From: Deltaproteobacteria bacterium
GTDB lineage: Bacteria > Desulfobacterota > Desulfomonilia > UBA1062
Assembly: GCA_015486075.1 (NCBI GenBank)
Contig: WFSG01000017.1
Coordinates: 1-52,999 of the forward strand
Length of the DNA: 52,999 nucleotides
Direction: 5' to 3'
Shown here: positions 29,074 to 38,022 of the stretch, one piece after another
Layout: each line of letters begins with the position of its first letter
Position numbering within the stretch: position 1 is the first letter of the stretch
The notes under the pieces: generated by a model
Told to the model about the DNA's origin: nothing
Seen by the model: the letters and a program-made list of their open reading frames with translations, nothing else
Database searches by the model: none
Position numbers and translations under genes: made by a program

Positions 29074-29979
29074 TTATCCCTGGGCTACCATTAACTTTGC
29101 CATGGCTATTTCTACTAGCTTTTGCTCACGCGTTACAGGAGGTGTATTTACTATGCATGGTGCTCTCATCCCTAGCACAAGCCCGGCAACTGACATGCCA
29201 CCCAGGAGAACAAGGAATTGCACGAAGCTTAGCCCTGCCTCGGTATTTGGTACTAGGTAGATGTCAACCTTTCCAGTAACATCGCTTGCAATGCCTTTTC
29301 TGGATGCAGCATTGGCACTCACTGCACAGTCTATGTCTATGGGACCGTCTATTATGACATCGCCGAACTGACCCCTCTCTCCCATCTTAGAGAGTACTGC
29401 CGCGTCCACAGTGGAAACAATATCTGGATTTACATATTCTATGGGTGAGAGTGCTGCAACCCTTGGGCATAGAATACCCATGGCCCTTGATAGTTCCAGT
29501 GCGTTCTCTAGTATACCTATCTTCTGCTTCAGGCTAGGCCTGTGGTTTATCATACCATCTGTTACCATGAAGTGTCCACCAGGTAGCCCCCCTTCCAAGA
29601 TAAAGGCATGGCTTGCTATCCTTGAACTGCCAGATAGAGCAGGATTGAGCATTACAGTGTCCCTAAAAGTGGTATTAAGCACATCCCCTTGCATAAGGAT
29701 CTGGGCCTGGTTTTCAAGGACCATTTCCACGGCCATTGAGAGAAGGGCCCCATCGTTGTTATCCATGCCCTCCACGCACTCAAAACCGAGCTCCTTTGCA
29801 TGTTCCCTTAATTCAGCTGTTCTAGGACCTGAAGTAAGAATGAGTGGTCTTACCATACCACCCACCCTTGGATCACAGAGGATATCCAGCACATAATGAT
29901 CACGTACCGGTGCCACCACCATGGTTGGAACCTGGTTGACTGAAAGCGCCAATTCCACAAGGGTACCCATGTGTCTCAT
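29074..29979 (-). CDS. ptb: Phosphate acyltransferase (Ptb family), paralogue 1
   Basis: A 301-residue protein of the phosphate acetyl/butyryltransferase family, which converts acyl-CoA + phosphate to acyl phosphate + CoA. It keeps the central family motifs: LMQGDVLNTTF, MVTDGMINHRPSL, ILENALELSRAMGI, PIEYVNPDIVSTVDAAVLSKM and IIDGPIDIDCAVS. The C-terminal motif usually reading SRxD, thought to contact CoA and phosphate, is replaced by NTPPVTREQK, and the GN-K segment before it by GLSFVQ. Its ATG overlaps the stop of the second paralogue as ATGA. It probably acts with that paralogue and with buk downstream. Confidence 0.85.
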   Translation of the reverse strand: MRHMGTLVELALSVNQVPTMVVAPVRDHYVLDILCDPRVGGMVRPLILTSGPRTAELREHAKELGFECVEGMDNNDGALLSMAVEMVLENQAQILMQGDVLNTTFRDTVMLNPALSGSSRIASHAFILEGGLPGGHFMVTDGMINHRPSLKQKIGILENALELSRAMGILCPRVAALSPIEYVNPDIVSTVDAAVLSKMGERGQFGDVIIDGPIDIDCAVSANAASRKGIASDVTGKVDIYLVPNTEAGLSFVQFLVLLGGMSVAGLVLGMRAPCIVNTPPVTREQKLVEIAMAKLMVAQG

Positions 29980-30887
29980 TGTGCAGCCTCCATTTTAAGC
30001 AACCTGGATACCACGACACCTAGTGCCACTTCACCTATCACAGACGTATGCACATCAGAGCGTGAAGGGATGATAACTGGTCCCCGGGAACTCAGGACAA
30101 GGGATCTTCTCGTAACATCCAGCATAAAATCTAGCTTCGATATTACGTTACCTGCGTCAAGGTCTGGCACGAGTATTACATGTGGCATGTTATCGAGCTC
30201 TATGCGAGTTTTACCATCACGTGATAGTAACATGTCAACCATTGAGAAGGCATCCATGACCCTGCATGCCCCGAGCTCTCGTCTTGAAGCGGCATCTTTA
30301 AGCATCTTTGCATGCCCAAGGGATTGGGGCTCAAGGTTTATTCCCGTGTAAGACGATAGTACTGCAACGCTTAGGTCCTTATAGCCAAGCAAGTCCATAA
30401 GAAAGACTGCATCGCGTATAATGTCCACTTTTGCAGTGTAATCAGGGGCTATGTTCACTCCAGTGTCTGTTATGGACACGAGGTGATCCACCCCGGGTAT
30501 ATCCCAGAGCGTATTGACACTTATGGTCTGCTTCTTCCCGAGGCTCCTTTCATTTCTTAGTATGGAGCGGTAAATAAAGGCCGTTGGGATATGACCCTTT
30601 ATCGCAAGATCAACCTCTGAGCCAAAGAGCATGGATATCCCCTTGTCAGATATCTCCTGGGGATCAGAGACATTTATTACCTCAACCTGGGATATATCAA
30701 ATTCTATCTCACCAGACAGCCTCTCAATAGCTTCCTTTTTACCTACGAGGTATGGGACCACATAGCCCTTGTCACGGGCAATCTTTACGGTGAGCAAGAA
30801 TTCCCTCTCCTGCGGGGCTAGTACTGCCATGCAAACCGCATTACCTGATGAAGCTAGATTGTCTATCTCCCGGAACTCCTTGATCAC
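29976..30887 (-). CDS. ptb: Phosphate acyltransferase (Ptb family), paralogue 2
   Basis: A 303-residue member of the same family as the next gene but divergent from it. The N-terminal half includes IKGHIPTAFIYRSIL and SITDTGVNIAPDYTAKVDIIRDAV. It lacks the VNPxxxSTxDAA and GPxxxDxA blocks seen in its partner (here NLEPQSLGHAKMLKDAA and an unrelated loop), yet retains the C-terminal AGNVISKLDF and PSRSDVH motifs that the partner has lost. The start is GTG at 30887 with AGG eight bases upstream; this AGG lies inside a strong hairpin. First gene of the ptb-ptb-buk unit, 70 bases after the RND pump gene on the same strand. Confidence 0.82.
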   Translation of the reverse strand: MIKEFREIDNLASSGNAVCMAVLAPQEREFLLTVKIARDKGYVVPYLVGKKEAIERLSGEIEFDISQVEVINVSDPQEISDKGISMLFGSEVDLAIKGHIPTAFIYRSILRNERSLGKKQTISVNTLWDIPGVDHLVSITDTGVNIAPDYTAKVDIIRDAVFLMDLLGYKDLSVAVLSSYTGINLEPQSLGHAKMLKDAASRRELGACRVMDAFSMVDMLLSRDGKTRIELDNMPHVILVPDLDAGNVISKLDFMLDVTRRSLVLSSRGPVIIPSRSDVHTSVIGEVALGVVVSRLLKMEAAQ

Positions 30888-30893
30888 GAGGCA

Positions 30894-30912
30894 TACCTAG
30901 CATGGCTAGGTA
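30894..30912 (-). promoter_or_regulatory. Hairpin covering the ribosome site of the ptb operon
   Basis: Perfect 8-bp inverted repeat, TACCTAGC-CAT-GCTAGGTA on the minus strand, ending six bases before the GTG start at 30887. The downstream arm contains the only AGG ribosome-site candidate. It could be an mRNA stem masking translation or a protein-binding palindrome. No T-tract follows, so it is not a terminator for the upstream pump operon. Confidence 0.55.
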
Positions 30913-30957
30913 AGGCAAGTCAACATCGCACCAACTGGCCTAGTCAACCCAAAGGCT

Positions 30958-33900
30958 TTATCTACGATGTCTAAGAGCATTTATGTCTCTTAGCATGGCA
31001 TACATGCAGGGTATCAGGACAAGTGTTATAAGAGTTGCGAAAAGAACGCCGAATCCAAGGCTTATGGCCATAGGTATGAGAAACCTTGCCTGCAGGCTCC
31101 TCTCTGTTATAAGGGGTGTCAAACCGAAAAAGGTCGTAAGTGTTGTAAGTATTACTGCCCTAAAGCGTAGTTTGCCGCCTTCTACTATAGCAGTATACAA
31201 GTCCATGCCCTTGGTCATGTTGTTATTTATCTCGTTTACAAGGACCAGGGCATCGTTTACCACCACCCCGGATAGGCCTATTATGCCGAACAGGCTCAGT
31301 ATGCTCAGGTTGTAGCCCATTATCATGTGCCCCCATATAGCACCCACTATACCAAATGGTATTGCAGTCATGATGATAAGGGGCTGTGCAAAAGAGTTAA
31401 ACGGAATGGCCAAGAGTACGTATATAAGAAAAATGGCTATGACAACACCCTTTTTCACATCTGCCATGGATTCTTTTTGCTCTTTTCCTTCTCCTGCCAT
31501 GGAGTATTTTAGGTCAGGGTAATGTTTCCTCAGCCCTGGTATTATTTTGTCCACTAGTATGCGTCTTAACTCGTTCGCATTTGCAACGCTCTCGTCTACG
31601 TCTCCATAGACCTCTATAACACGCAGCAGGTTGTGGTGTCTTATCGTGGTGTAGCCCCTTACTGTCTTAACCTTGGCCACCTCCTTGAAAGGCACCTCAA
31701 TGCCCTGTAATGTGCGTATGTGCATCCTGTCCAGACTCACAAGCAACCTTCTTTCATTGTCGGGATAGCGGACTAGCACCTTTACCTCATCTTTTCCTCT
31801 CTGTATCCTTAGGGCCTCGGCTCCGTAAAACGCACCCCTTACCTGGGAGGCTATGTCGTTAAGTTTCAATCCAAGCGCTTTCCCAGCATCCTTTAAGCTT
31901 ATTCGAATCTCTTGCTTGCCGGGCAAGAAACTATCTCCCACGTCAGACACGCCGGGGTAGGTTTCAAGCTCTCTTTTTAGCTCATTTACGCAGGATATTA
32001 GCCTCTTGCTATCCTTCATGGAGAGTTCTACGTCTATGGGTTTGCCTGTGCTGAACAATTCGCTTGTATACGATATATTCTCTGCGCCAGGTATAACGCC
32101 TGCCTTGTCCCTCCACATGTCTGTAAGCATCTGTGAACTTATACCCTTTCTCTTGTCTCCACCAATGAGCTGTACCATTATCTGCGCAACGTTGCTCCCA
32201 ACTGTTGATCCGCTTTCTGCTGGTCCATGCGACGGTAGTTGAAGCCCTATCAAGGATATACTGTACTTGAAAAGGGGCTCAGAACCTTGTGGACGCTTTG
32301 CGTCTTCCTTTCTTAGAACCTCGGTTGCAGCCTTCTCAATGTGGCTCGCCACCCTAATGGTACGCTCAACAGGAGTGCCAGCAGACAGCGTAAGGTCACA
32401 CCTCATAACATCCCCCTCTACCTTTGGAAAGAAGGTGAACTTGATTATTCCTCCACCCCATATACCAATGGTTATGAAAAGCACGGCAATAAAAAAGGCA
32501 AGAGTGGCATATCTCCACCTGAGGGAAAAGCTTATGAGCCTAGTGTAAGGGCCTTCTATAAACCTAGTCAGCAGCCTATCAACCCTCTTGCTCTCCTTAC
32601 GGGGTCTTACCTTTGTCCTAGCGAGGTGTACGGGTAGTATCAGGAGAGCCTCAAGTAAAGAACCAGTAAGTACAAGTATGACAACTATGGGTATATTCCT
32701 CATGAACTGGCCCATTATACCCGTTGCCATAAGTAGGGGCCAGAAAGCTGCTATAGTCGTAAGTACAGAGAATATTACTGCCTTAGCAACCTGACTGGTA
32801 CCTTCAACCGCAGCTTTCTCTGGATCCATGCCCTTTTGTCGCAAACGAAAAACATTCTCGCCTATTACAATGGCATCGTCAACCACTATACCCAGGACCA
32901 TTATGAAGGCAAAGAGGGATATCATGTTTATGGAGACGTTAAAACTGGGCAGTAGCCACAAACCAGTAGCAAAGGCAATGGGTATTCCCCATGATATCCA
33001 CCCGGCTAGCTTCCAGTTTAAAAAAAGTCCGAGGGTAATCACAACTAGTACCATGCCAAATGCCATGTTCTTCAGCAGAAGGTCCAGCCTGCTCTTAAGT
33101 ATGGAGGACATGTCAGAAAAGCTATCAACGGAGATGCCCCTTGGCAGAGAGGGCCTTATATTATTTATGTATGTCTTTACCTTGTCTGCAACTTCCAGAG
33201 CGTTTTGGTCTCCGACCCTATATACCATGATAATCACGGCTGGCTTGCCGTTGAACATAGCATACAGATCTGTATCAGCAAAACCTTCCTTCAAGTCTGC
33301 GATGTCTCCAAGCTTCACCACAGCACCCGATGGATCCGTGATTATAGGTATATCCCTGTACTCCTCTGCATGGTAGCGCCTACCTTTTGACCTTATGAGT
33401 ATCTCCTGTGAACTTGTCTTTATGCTACCAGCAGGAAGGTCCATTGCAGACGACCTGATTATTGACGCCACCTGGGGAAGGGTTATGCGATAGCGTCTCA
33501 ACGTCTCCTCAGGAATGTCAATGTGTATCTCCTCTGTACGTGACCCGTAAAGATCAACTAGGCTGATCCCTTTTGTGTTTGTCAGGTCATCCTTGATATC
33601 CTCTGCTACGTGTTTTAAGGATGCTTCTGGAGCATCTCCATACACTGCAACGCTTATTACCTGGGTACTCCTGGTAAGTTCCCTTACAATAGGCCTTTCT
33701 GCCTCTTGGGGTAGCGTTGTTATGCTATCTACCCTGGTCTTAACATCATCAAGCAACTTGGACGTGTCCCATCCGTTCATTACGTCGATGATTACAGTCC
33801 CCAAACCCTCTCTGGCTATCGAATTTATCTCGTCTATGCCATCAAGGCCAGATACCCTTTCCTCTATCCTGTCTATTATGGACTCCTCTACCTCGCTCGG

Positions 33901-34068
33901 AGATGCACCTGTATCAACAACCGTGATAATTATCTTGTCAGGTGTGACATCTGGGAATACCTCCACCTTCATGGTAAGTGCGGTAATTACACCCGCTGTG
34001 AGGACAAACAGCATGATAAGATTTGCGCTTACGTGATTATCAACAAACCATTTAAATATATACTTCAT
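30958..34068 (-). CDS. RND efflux pump, inner-membrane transporter
   Basis: A 1,036-residue proton-driven transporter of the hydrophobe/amphiphile RND family. It has the duplicated plan of two six-helix halves, each with a large periplasmic domain: first helix FVDNHVSANLIMLFV, periplasmic domain about 40-330, TM4 motif FAFIMVLGIVVDDAIVIGENVF with the proton-relay aspartates, and the matching second-half motif GIIGLSGVVVNDALVLVNEI. Substrate is not predictable; sequence is closer to multidrug/hydrophobe exporters than to metal pumps, since metal-binding methionine clusters are not evident. Third-to-last position in tetR-oprM-adaptor-pump; ATG at 34068, 32 bases after the adaptor gene. Confidence 0.93.
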   Translation of the reverse strand: MKYIFKWFVDNHVSANLIMLFVLTAGVITALTMKVEVFPDVTPDKIIITVVDTGASPSEVEESIIDRIEERVSGLDGIDEINSIAREGLGTVIIDVMNGWDTSKLLDDVKTRVDSITTLPQEAERPIVRELTRSTQVISVAVYGDAPEASLKHVAEDIKDDLTNTKGISLVDLYGSRTEEIHIDIPEETLRRYRITLPQVASIIRSSAMDLPAGSIKTSSQEILIRSKGRRYHAEEYRDIPIITDPSGAVVKLGDIADLKEGFADTDLYAMFNGKPAVIIMVYRVGDQNALEVADKVKTYINNIRPSLPRGISVDSFSDMSSILKSRLDLLLKNMAFGMVLVVITLGLFLNWKLAGWISWGIPIAFATGLWLLPSFNVSINMISLFAFIMVLGIVVDDAIVIGENVFRLRQKGMDPEKAAVEGTSQVAKAVIFSVLTTIAAFWPLLMATGIMGQFMRNIPIVVILVLTGSLLEALLILPVHLARTKVRPRKESKRVDRLLTRFIEGPYTRLISFSLRWRYATLAFFIAVLFITIGIWGGGIIKFTFFPKVEGDVMRCDLTLSAGTPVERTIRVASHIEKAATEVLRKEDAKRPQGSEPLFKYSISLIGLQLPSHGPAESGSTVGSNVAQIMVQLIGGDKRKGISSQMLTDMWRDKAGVIPGAENISYTSELFSTGKPIDVELSMKDSKRLISCVNELKRELETYPGVSDVGDSFLPGKQEIRISLKDAGKALGLKLNDIASQVRGAFYGAEALRIQRGKDEVKVLVRYPDNERRLLVSLDRMHIRTLQGIEVPFKEVAKVKTVRGYTTIRHHNLLRVIEVYGDVDESVANANELRRILVDKIIPGLRKHYPDLKYSMAGEGKEQKESMADVKKGVVIAIFLIYVLLAIPFNSFAQPLIIMTAIPFGIVGAIWGHMIMGYNLSILSLFGIIGLSGVVVNDALVLVNEINNNMTKGMDLYTAIVEGGKLRFRAVILTTLTTFFGLTPLITERSLQARFLIPMAISLGFGVLFATLITLVLIPCMYAMLRDINALRHRR

Positions 34069-34100
34069 GGATCTATGTCACCACGATGCTCAAGACAGGC

Positions 34101-35252
34101 CTAGTACCCAGGTCTTTTATACAATCTTACCGACATCCCATCTGTTACTGCATCCAAATGGGATATGATTACACTGTCTCCATCTTTTAGACCTGAACTT
34201 ATAATCACCTTGTCACCGATTGACCTGGCTACATCGACTTTCCTGAATCTTAACCTACCCTTATCAAATATCCATACACTACCCATATGAAGGGCTGACC
34301 TTGGTATTATTGCAGAGTGCCTAAGGACATGACCGAATATGGAGACCTTTACGAAAAGTCCAAATGCAAGGGGAGGATAGACATTGTAGGGATTGTCCAC
34401 TCTGACAACCACGTTTACCATGCGGGTCTTAGGGTTGATTGCACCCTCTGCCCTTACAACTTTTCCCTCCCAGTAACATGTTTTACCCGCTATATCGGCA
34501 GTCACCCTTGCCTTAGAACACTTTTCCTCATCTGTTATACTTGGCACGTCTATCCATTTGAGATCGTCTTTCTCCAAGGGCACCGGTATCTCTGCACAGG
34601 ACGTAGGGTAAAGTGTTGCCAGCACCTGGCCTGGAGCCACGAACTGAGTTTTTCCCACTGATTCATCCACCACAACACCATCGAAGGCTGCCTTTATCTC
34701 GGTACGCTCAAGGTTGAGTTTCGCCTTATCCAGTTCAGCCTGGGCTGCCTCGAGGGCAGCTTTTGCTGCCTGTAGTTGGGGTTCCTTTGCCACCAGAGGC
34801 GGCGGTTCAGTGGTGTGCGTCATGAACCATTCTTGCCTTGCTTGGCTTGCAAGCTGTTCCAGCTGTAACAGCTTGCTCTTTGCATCTTCTAGCCTTGCCT
34901 CTGCCATTGTTACAGCGAGCATGTAATCTCTTTGATCGATCTTTACTAGGATCTGACCTTTCTTAAATCGTCCACCCTTGACTATCACGGGGGATACATA
35001 AGTAAGTGTACCCGAAACCTGTGGTATAACCCGCACCTTATGCAGAGGTTGTACATCCCCGTAGCCATCCACAAAGACCTGGTGTTTACCAGTGCTTACT
35101 TTCACTACCTCTACCACAGGTACATAGTATCTTGGTTTCTGTTTCTTTATCTTTGGCTTTGCTTTTATGATTGCAATGGAGAGTACTATACCTATAGCTA
35201 TAATGGCCAATGCTACAATTGTGTGGACAGATCTGATTGAGTCCGTTTTCAT
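34101..35252 (-). CDS. RND efflux periplasmic adaptor (membrane fusion protein)
   Basis: A 383-residue adaptor linking the RND pump to the outer-membrane channel. An N-terminal membrane anchor (about 10-32) is followed by a barrel-sandwich/lipoyl half (KVRVIPQVSGTLTYV), a long alpha-hairpin about 110-185 rich in Ala, Lys and Glu (AALEAAQAELDKAKLNLER), the second lipoyl half (IKAAFDGVVVDESVG) and C-terminal beta-barrel. No lipobox cysteine at the N-terminus, so it is membrane-anchored by the helix. ATG at 35252 has GAAGGA nine bases upstream and begins four bases after the channel gene stop. Confidence 0.92.
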   Translation of the reverse strand: MKTDSIRSVHTIVALAIIAIGIVLSIAIIKAKPKIKKQKPRYYVPVVEVVKVSTGKHQVFVDGYGDVQPLHKVRVIPQVSGTLTYVSPVIVKGGRFKKGQILVKIDQRDYMLAVTMAEARLEDAKSKLLQLEQLASQARQEWFMTHTTEPPPLVAKEPQLQAAKAALEAAQAELDKAKLNLERTEIKAAFDGVVVDESVGKTQFVAPGQVLATLYPTSCAEIPVPLEKDDLKWIDVPSITDEEKCSKARVTADIAGKTCYWEGKVVRAEGAINPKTRMVNVVVRVDNPYNVYPPLAFGLFVKVSIFGHVLRHSAIIPRSALHMGSVWIFDKGRLRFRKVDVARSIGDKVIISSGLKDGDSVIISHLDAVTDGMSVRLYKRPGY

Positions 35253-35256
35253 GCTA

Positions 35257-36738
35257 TTAATCCTTCGCTCCTGTGAAACTTATTGACCAGTCTCCGCCGA
35301 GTGAGCGATACAGCGAAATCCTGTTACTTACAATGGCCAGATCCAGAAGAGAAAGCCTGTCTAGGAATTCGAGATATGTCTTATCTGTATTGAGCATAGC
35401 TATATAGTCAACAAGGCCTCTTTTATACCTTGATTTCATTATCTTAAGGTTACACAAGGCATTATTGCATGCCTTCAACAGATCTGTCCTTTTCTCTAAT
35501 AGCCTTTTCTCAGTAACAAGTGAGTTTTCTACCTCGAAGAATGCATTAAGGACTGTCTTTGCATAATCCATCAAGGTCTGCTTGTACTGGATCTCCATTT
35601 CTTTTTGTTTTGCCTCCAGTGCACCTGCATTGTAGATGGGTTGTACAATGCCTAGGGCCATGTTCCTCAACATGCTGTCAGATCTCAATAATCTTTTAAG
35701 TGAGTCACTGACAAAACCGTAATCGCCAGTAAGAGATATCCTGGGGAAACGCTCTGCCTTGGCCACTCCAATCAATACATTGGCAGCCTTCAACCTTGCC
35801 TCAGCTGCCCTTATATCAGGCCTTCTCTCCAGCAGCTGTGATGGAATGCCACAAGGCACAGGGCTCATCCTGTCAACATAATCCTTTAACTCGGCATACG
35901 TATTGTCTTCCTTGTCCTTGCCAGGTGTTTTTCTGTCTACGCCTATTATGTATACATGTTCAGTTTTCCCTGGATATCTTCCCAGGAGCAGGTCAATCTT
36001 CTGCCTTGTTGTGGTAAGCTCTTGTTGGAGCTGCGGTATGGATGATCTGAGTTGTTCCAATTCCATGCTTGAATTGTCTAACTCGATCCTAGTCGATATA
36101 CCCCTCTCATATCTCTGGCCTATGATGGAAAATACACGCTTCTGATCCATTACCATTTTCTTTGCAAGGTCAATCCTCTTCCTGATGGTGATGGTCTGAA
36201 AGTATAGTGCTGCCACCTCTGAGGTTATGGAATTAATCAGGGCATTTCTTGTGTCTCGAGCCTCTAGGAGTCTTTCCCTTTGTGCTTCACTCTGTCCTCT
36301 CAGTTTTCCCCATATATCAAGTTCATATGATGCTGCAGCAGCCAGGTTGTATGTATCAACGGTTCCCTTATACTGATAGAGAGATGGGAGGTTTATGCCA
36401 AATGTTTCTCTTGTCTTTGTTCCCTTGGCGCTGAGGTTAATACTAGGGAGGCTTTTTGCCCTTGTTTGAATCAACCTGTAGTGCATCTGCATTATCCTTA
36501 GCATTGAAGCCCTTATGTCCAGATTTTGGCTTATTGTCTGGTCAATAAGATTATTAAGAGTGTTATCGTGGAACGACCTCCACCACTTACCAGTGTATGT
36601 CTTCCCAGCTTGATCCACGCTTGTATTATCAAAATGTCCCGGGACATTAAGCCTTGGTTTTACATACCTTGGCCCAACGTTTAAACATCCTGAACACATG
36701 GTTAATAAGAGCATCAAGCATATCGTAAAAGGTCTCAT
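35257..36738 (-). CDS. Outer-membrane efflux lipoprotein (NodT/OprM family)
   Basis: A 493-residue TolC-like channel that completes the tripartite pump. The signal peptide ends in a lipobox, MCSGC, with the lipidated cysteine at residue 18; then NVGPRYVKP, the standard opening of NodT-family lipoproteins. The two TolC repeats follow (about 60-250 and 270-480) with the conserved start of the second repeat GIPSQLLERRPDIRAAEARLKAANVLIGVAKAERFP (signature residues IPSxLLERRPD). Starts five bases after the tetR stop with AGG just upstream. Confidence 0.93.
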   Translation of the reverse strand: MRPFTICLMLLLTMCSGCLNVGPRYVKPRLNVPGHFDNTSVDQAGKTYTGKWWRSFHDNTLNNLIDQTISQNLDIRASMLRIMQMHYRLIQTRAKSLPSINLSAKGTKTRETFGINLPSLYQYKGTVDTYNLAAAASYELDIWGKLRGQSEAQRERLLEARDTRNALINSITSEVAALYFQTITIRKRIDLAKKMVMDQKRVFSIIGQRYERGISTRIELDNSSMELEQLRSSIPQLQQELTTTRQKIDLLLGRYPGKTEHVYIIGVDRKTPGKDKEDNTYAELKDYVDRMSPVPCGIPSQLLERRPDIRAAEARLKAANVLIGVAKAERFPRISLTGDYGFVSDSLKRLLRSDSMLRNMALGIVQPIYNAGALEAKQKEMEIQYKQTLMDYAKTVLNAFFEVENSLVTEKRLLEKRTDLLKACNNALCNLKIMKSRYKRGLVDYIAMLNTDKTYLEFLDRLSLLDLAIVSNRISLYRSLGGDWSISFTGAKD

Positions 36739-36742
36739 ACAC

Positions 36743-37390
36743 CTAGCTGTCCTCTTTTCCTTTTATCAGGTAGTTAAGCCCATAGAGAGAAAATCTTGTT
36801 ATATGGTCCACAAGTAAGTCTGTGAATTTTTCATCATACACCCTACCTGTAACTGCGCTTACAGGTATTCTCCCAATAAATGAAAAATAGATGATTAAGG
36901 CGGTTATACTCAACGTGCATAGGGTTATGTCTTCTTTGCTTGCCCCCTTGAACCATGGCTTTATAAGTTCCTGTATCTCTTGCGCAAACGGATATATTAC
37001 CTCCTTAAGCATTATGTCCAAGGCGCCTGTCGGGTTTGTATGTTCTCTGGCTATGAGCTGCTGATGTAATTCCCTCTCTTCATCTCCAACCGGTCCCTTC
37101 ATGAATGACTCTGCAAGGGACTTAATAATGCCCCCTGGCGTGCTCTCTTTCTGGGCCCTCAGCCTGGACCTGAAGAAATCATGTATACGTTTTGCCCTTG
37201 GTACCATACGCTGCCTGAAGACCTCCTCATAAAGCCTTCCCTTGCCCCCGAAGTAGTAGTTTACAGATGCTAGGTTACTACCTGCTTTACTTGTTATCTC
37301 CCTTATACTTACGTGGTCGTAGCCTTTTTGGGCAAACAGGCGTTCTGAAACATCAAGTAATCTTTCCTTCACATCCTGACTGGACTTCAT
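36743..37390 (-). CDS. TetR-family repressor, CerR/YbiH-like
   Basis: A 215-residue regulator. The N-terminal helix-turn-helix (about 8-55) is canonical: RLLDVSERLFAQKGYDHVSIREITSKAGSNLASVNYYFGGK in pattern, and the C-terminal ligand domain (HQQLIAREHTNPTGALDIM, IYPFAQEIQELI) resembles the CerR/YbiH group that often controls efflux genes. It is the first gene of the tetR-oprM-adaptor-RND operon. Start taken at ATG 37390; the TTG at 37462 that would extend the frame coincides with the -35 box of a good promoter. No ribosome site precedes the ATG. Two palindromes directly upstream suggest autoregulation. Confidence 0.87.
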   Translation of the reverse strand: MKSSQDVKERLLDVSERLFAQKGYDHVSIREITSKAGSNLASVNYYFGGKGRLYEEVFRQRMVPRAKRIHDFFRSRLRAQKESTPGGIIKSLAESFMKGPVGDEERELHQQLIAREHTNPTGALDIMLKEVIYPFAQEIQELIKPWFKGASKEDITLCTLSITALIIYFSFIGRIPVSAVTGRVYDEKFTDLLVDHITRFSLYGLNYLIKGKEDS

Positions 37391-37418
37391 ACAAACGTAT
37401 GTATCAAACAATTGTTTG
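37389..37418. promoter_or_regulatory. Tandem palindromic operator for the TetR-type regulator
   Basis: Two palindromes abut: ATACAAACGTATGTAT (37389-37404, 14 of 16 bases symmetrical) and CAAACAATTGTTTG (37405-37418, perfect 14-mer). They lie between the putative transcription start (about 37426) and the tetR ATG. Binding here would block transcription. That the TetR protein binds them is inferred from position and symmetry. Confidence 0.65.
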
Positions 37419-37432
37419 GATATCAAGAAGAA

Positions 37433-37462
37433 AATATATAGGAAGACACGTTCAGGTGACAA
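37433..37462 (-). promoter_or_regulatory. Promoter of the tetR-efflux operon
   Basis: On the minus strand TTGTCA (37462-37457) and TATATT (37438-37433) are separated by 18 bases; each is one base from sigma-70 consensus. Predicted start near 37426 gives a leader of about 35 bases that contains the two palindromes. Confidence 0.6.
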
Positions 37463-37553
37463 GGCGATCCATGGTTTCAGGTAGATCTCCGTGGCTTCTT
37501 TTCGTACACCTTTAATTGACGATGCGTGGCAAGTCGCTGAATGAGTCTAGTAT

Positions 37554-38003
37554 TTACCAGGGTGTGGCAGGTTTGGCCAATATATTTTTTACCCTCTTGT
37601 CATCATAGATGGACAAGGTGCCAGGAAGTACATAGATTTCCTTTGCAACCATTTCAATGCTGTTTGAACGGCCTGTAGCAATTATCGCCGAGCCCTTTAC
37701 AATGACTTCCCTTCCCCTGGATAATGCGTTCCATGAAAGTATCCTGCCATCTAAATTCATAACGCTGGTTTTATACGTCACCTTACCTAGATGGACATTC
37801 ACAAGGAATATCTTTTTCTCGTTTACTATGATGTATTTACTCTTTAAGGATGCGTCCATGACAATACCTCTCAGTATAGCAGGTCTCCACCCCTCAAGAG
37901 CTTTCTGCAAGGGACCAGCATAACTTGAGCCAGCAGAGAACCATAAGAGTATTATTAAAACGAAGAGGTTCTTTATCTTTATTCTTCTACGTACCAAAAA
38001 CAT
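37554..38003 (-). CDS. Small secreted protein downstream of PilY1
   Basis: A 149-residue protein with a signal peptide (about 1-30, hydrophobic FVLIILLWFSAGSSYAG). The rest is beta-rich (RGIVMDASLKSKYIIVNEKKIFLV, then REVIVKGSAIIATGR), consistent with a small OB-like or beta-sandwich fold. I do not recognise a family. It begins 19 bases after pilY1, with a strong AAGGAGGG site, so it is very likely the last gene of the minor-pilin operon and exported for pilus-related work. A 163-base gap separates it from the tetR start; this gap holds the efflux promoter and operator. Confidence 0.72.
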   Translation of the reverse strand: MFLVRRRIKIKNLFVLIILLWFSAGSSYAGPLQKALEGWRPAILRGIVMDASLKSKYIIVNEKKIFLVNVHLGKVTYKTSVMNLDGRILSWNALSRGREVIVKGSAIIATGRSNSIEMVAKEIYVLPGTLSIYDDKRVKNILAKPATPW

Positions 38004-38022
38004 GTATCCCTCCTTAAGGGTC

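Noticed and set aside
37391-37462. Extended N-terminus of the TetR regulator beginning with TTG at 37462
   Set aside because: The TTG lies in a good -35 box and the extra residues are hydrophobic and unlike a TetR N-terminus.
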